NCBI GenBank assembly: GCA_002299125.1
Contig: DBNU01000014.1
Location: 1 to 16,287, forward strand
DNA length: 16,287 nt
Direction: 5' to 3'
Source of the DNA: Proteobacteria bacterium UBA664
GTDB lineage: Bacteria > Pseudomonadota > Gammaproteobacteria > UBA7966
The position numbers were made by a program, and so were the translations under genes. Within the stretch, counting starts at the first letter, position 1. Each line of letters starts with the position of its first letter. This document shows positions 16,174-16,287 of this stretch, in pieces. The notes under the pieces are model-generated. The model saw nothing but the letters and a program-made list of their open reading frames with translations, was not told the DNA's origin and did not search any database.

Positions 16174-16230
16174 ATAAGGATGAAACTTGCCGGATAGTGT
16201 TCACAGCCGCCGATATCCCCAGTATTTGGC

Positions 16231-16259
16231 TTGCACATGCCACTTGTGGCAACGATAGT
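16231..16259 (+). promoter_or_regulatory. Candidate sigma-70 promoter with palindromic operator in the spacer
   Basis: TTGCAC (16231-16236) and GATAGT (16254-16259) are separated by 17 nt, the ideal sigma-70 spacing, each with a partial match to consensus. The spacer is almost filled by a 14-bp inverted repeat, TGCCAC-TT-GTGGCA (16238-16251), the usual place for a repressor operator or a MerR-type activator site. It would drive a gene beyond the right edge of the window. This is read from sequence only. Confidence 0.35.
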
Positions 16260-16267
16260 TCTGGCGC

Positions 16268-16287
16268 GTGGCGTGGCGTGGCGTGGC
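16268..16287 (+). repeat. GTGGC pentanucleotide tandem repeat, continuing off the window
   Basis: Four exact copies of GTGGC run to the last base of the window, so the true copy number is unknown. The array lies just downstream of the candidate promoter. GTGGC is also part of the adjacent palindrome. Confidence 0.8.

Larger units (their letters stand above)
15928..16287. other. Non-coding region downstream of the RND pump
   Basis: About 360 bp with no convincing gene on either strand. A minus-strand frame over 15860-16252 is open but runs into the pump gene and has no family features. Structures seen are a CCCC-AGT-GGGG hairpin at 16011-16021; a 7-bp inverted repeat TGAGCTT (16079-16085) with AAGCTCA (16109-16115); a near-perfect palindrome at 16157-16173; a promoter-like site near 16231-16259; and a tandem repeat at the window edge. 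No U-tract terminator for the pump operon was found. Confidence 0.6.

Noticed and set aside
16227..16240. Sigma-54-like TGGC...GC site
   Set aside because: The GG and GC doublets are 9 nt apart where sigma-54 needs 10, and the flanking consensus bases are poor.
15860..16252. Minus-strand 130-codon frame downstream of the RND gene
   Set aside because: It overlaps the 3' end of the permease, has no recognisable domain, and crosses the inverted repeats. I treat the region as non-coding, although a novel small protein cannot be fully excluded.
1..16287. CRISPR arrays, tRNA or rRNA genes
   Set aside because: No regularly spaced repeats of CRISPR length, no cloverleaf-like segment with a GTTCRANYC arm in a plausible context, and no rRNA-like sequence were seen.

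Overview
This is a GC-rich proteobacterial chromosome segment. The Nuo subunits are of the separate-gene, mitochondrial-like complex I type. Together with SCO1/SenC, a PCuAC copper chaperone, a proteobacterial-type phosphatidylserine decarboxylase and a MexEF-like RND pump, they suggest an aerobically respiring beta- or gammaproteobacterium. I cannot fix the genus from the sequence.

Layout. (1) Bases 1-6410, + strand: the 3' half of the complex I operon, with the end of nuoI followed by nuoJ, nuoK, nuoL, nuoM and nuoN, all intact and with their key proton-path residues in place. (2) 6411-6620: a convergent intergenic gap. It is mostly filled by a 139-bp palindromic, MITE-like element flanked by 5-bp direct repeats; the left repeat covers the nuoN stop codon. 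(3) 8696-6621, - strand: a compact three-gene unit of SCO1/SenC, a PCuAC chaperone with a His-rich tail, and psd. The spacings are 5 nt and a 14-nt overlap. (4) 8762-11460, + strand, divergent from SCO: a soluble Ser/Thr protein kinase fused to a C-terminal cyclic-nucleotide-binding domain, coupled by a 4-nt ATGA overlap to a short RNase J-like beta-CASP metallo-hydrolase. (5) 11585-15927, + strand: a periplasmic adaptor and an inner-membrane RND pump of the MexE/MexF type, coupled by a GTGA overlap. (6) 15928-16287: about 360 bp without a convincing gene. It holds several inverted repeats, a possible group II intron domain V-like hairpin, a candidate promoter with a palindrome in its spacer, and a GTGGC tandem repeat running off the window edge.

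How they fit together. Complex I feeds electrons from NADH into the quinone pool. SCO and PCuAC are the usual copper-delivery pair for the CuA site of a terminal cytochrome oxidase, so the flanking blocks are linked by respiration. Psd makes phosphatidylethanolamine for the same membrane. The kinase-CNB/RNase J-like pair is the least conventional part of the window. Its architecture suggests that a cyclic-nucleotide-responsive kinase is made together with an RNA-processing or RNA-degrading enzyme. That link is an inference from the coupled gene arrangement and has no direct support in the sequence beyond it.
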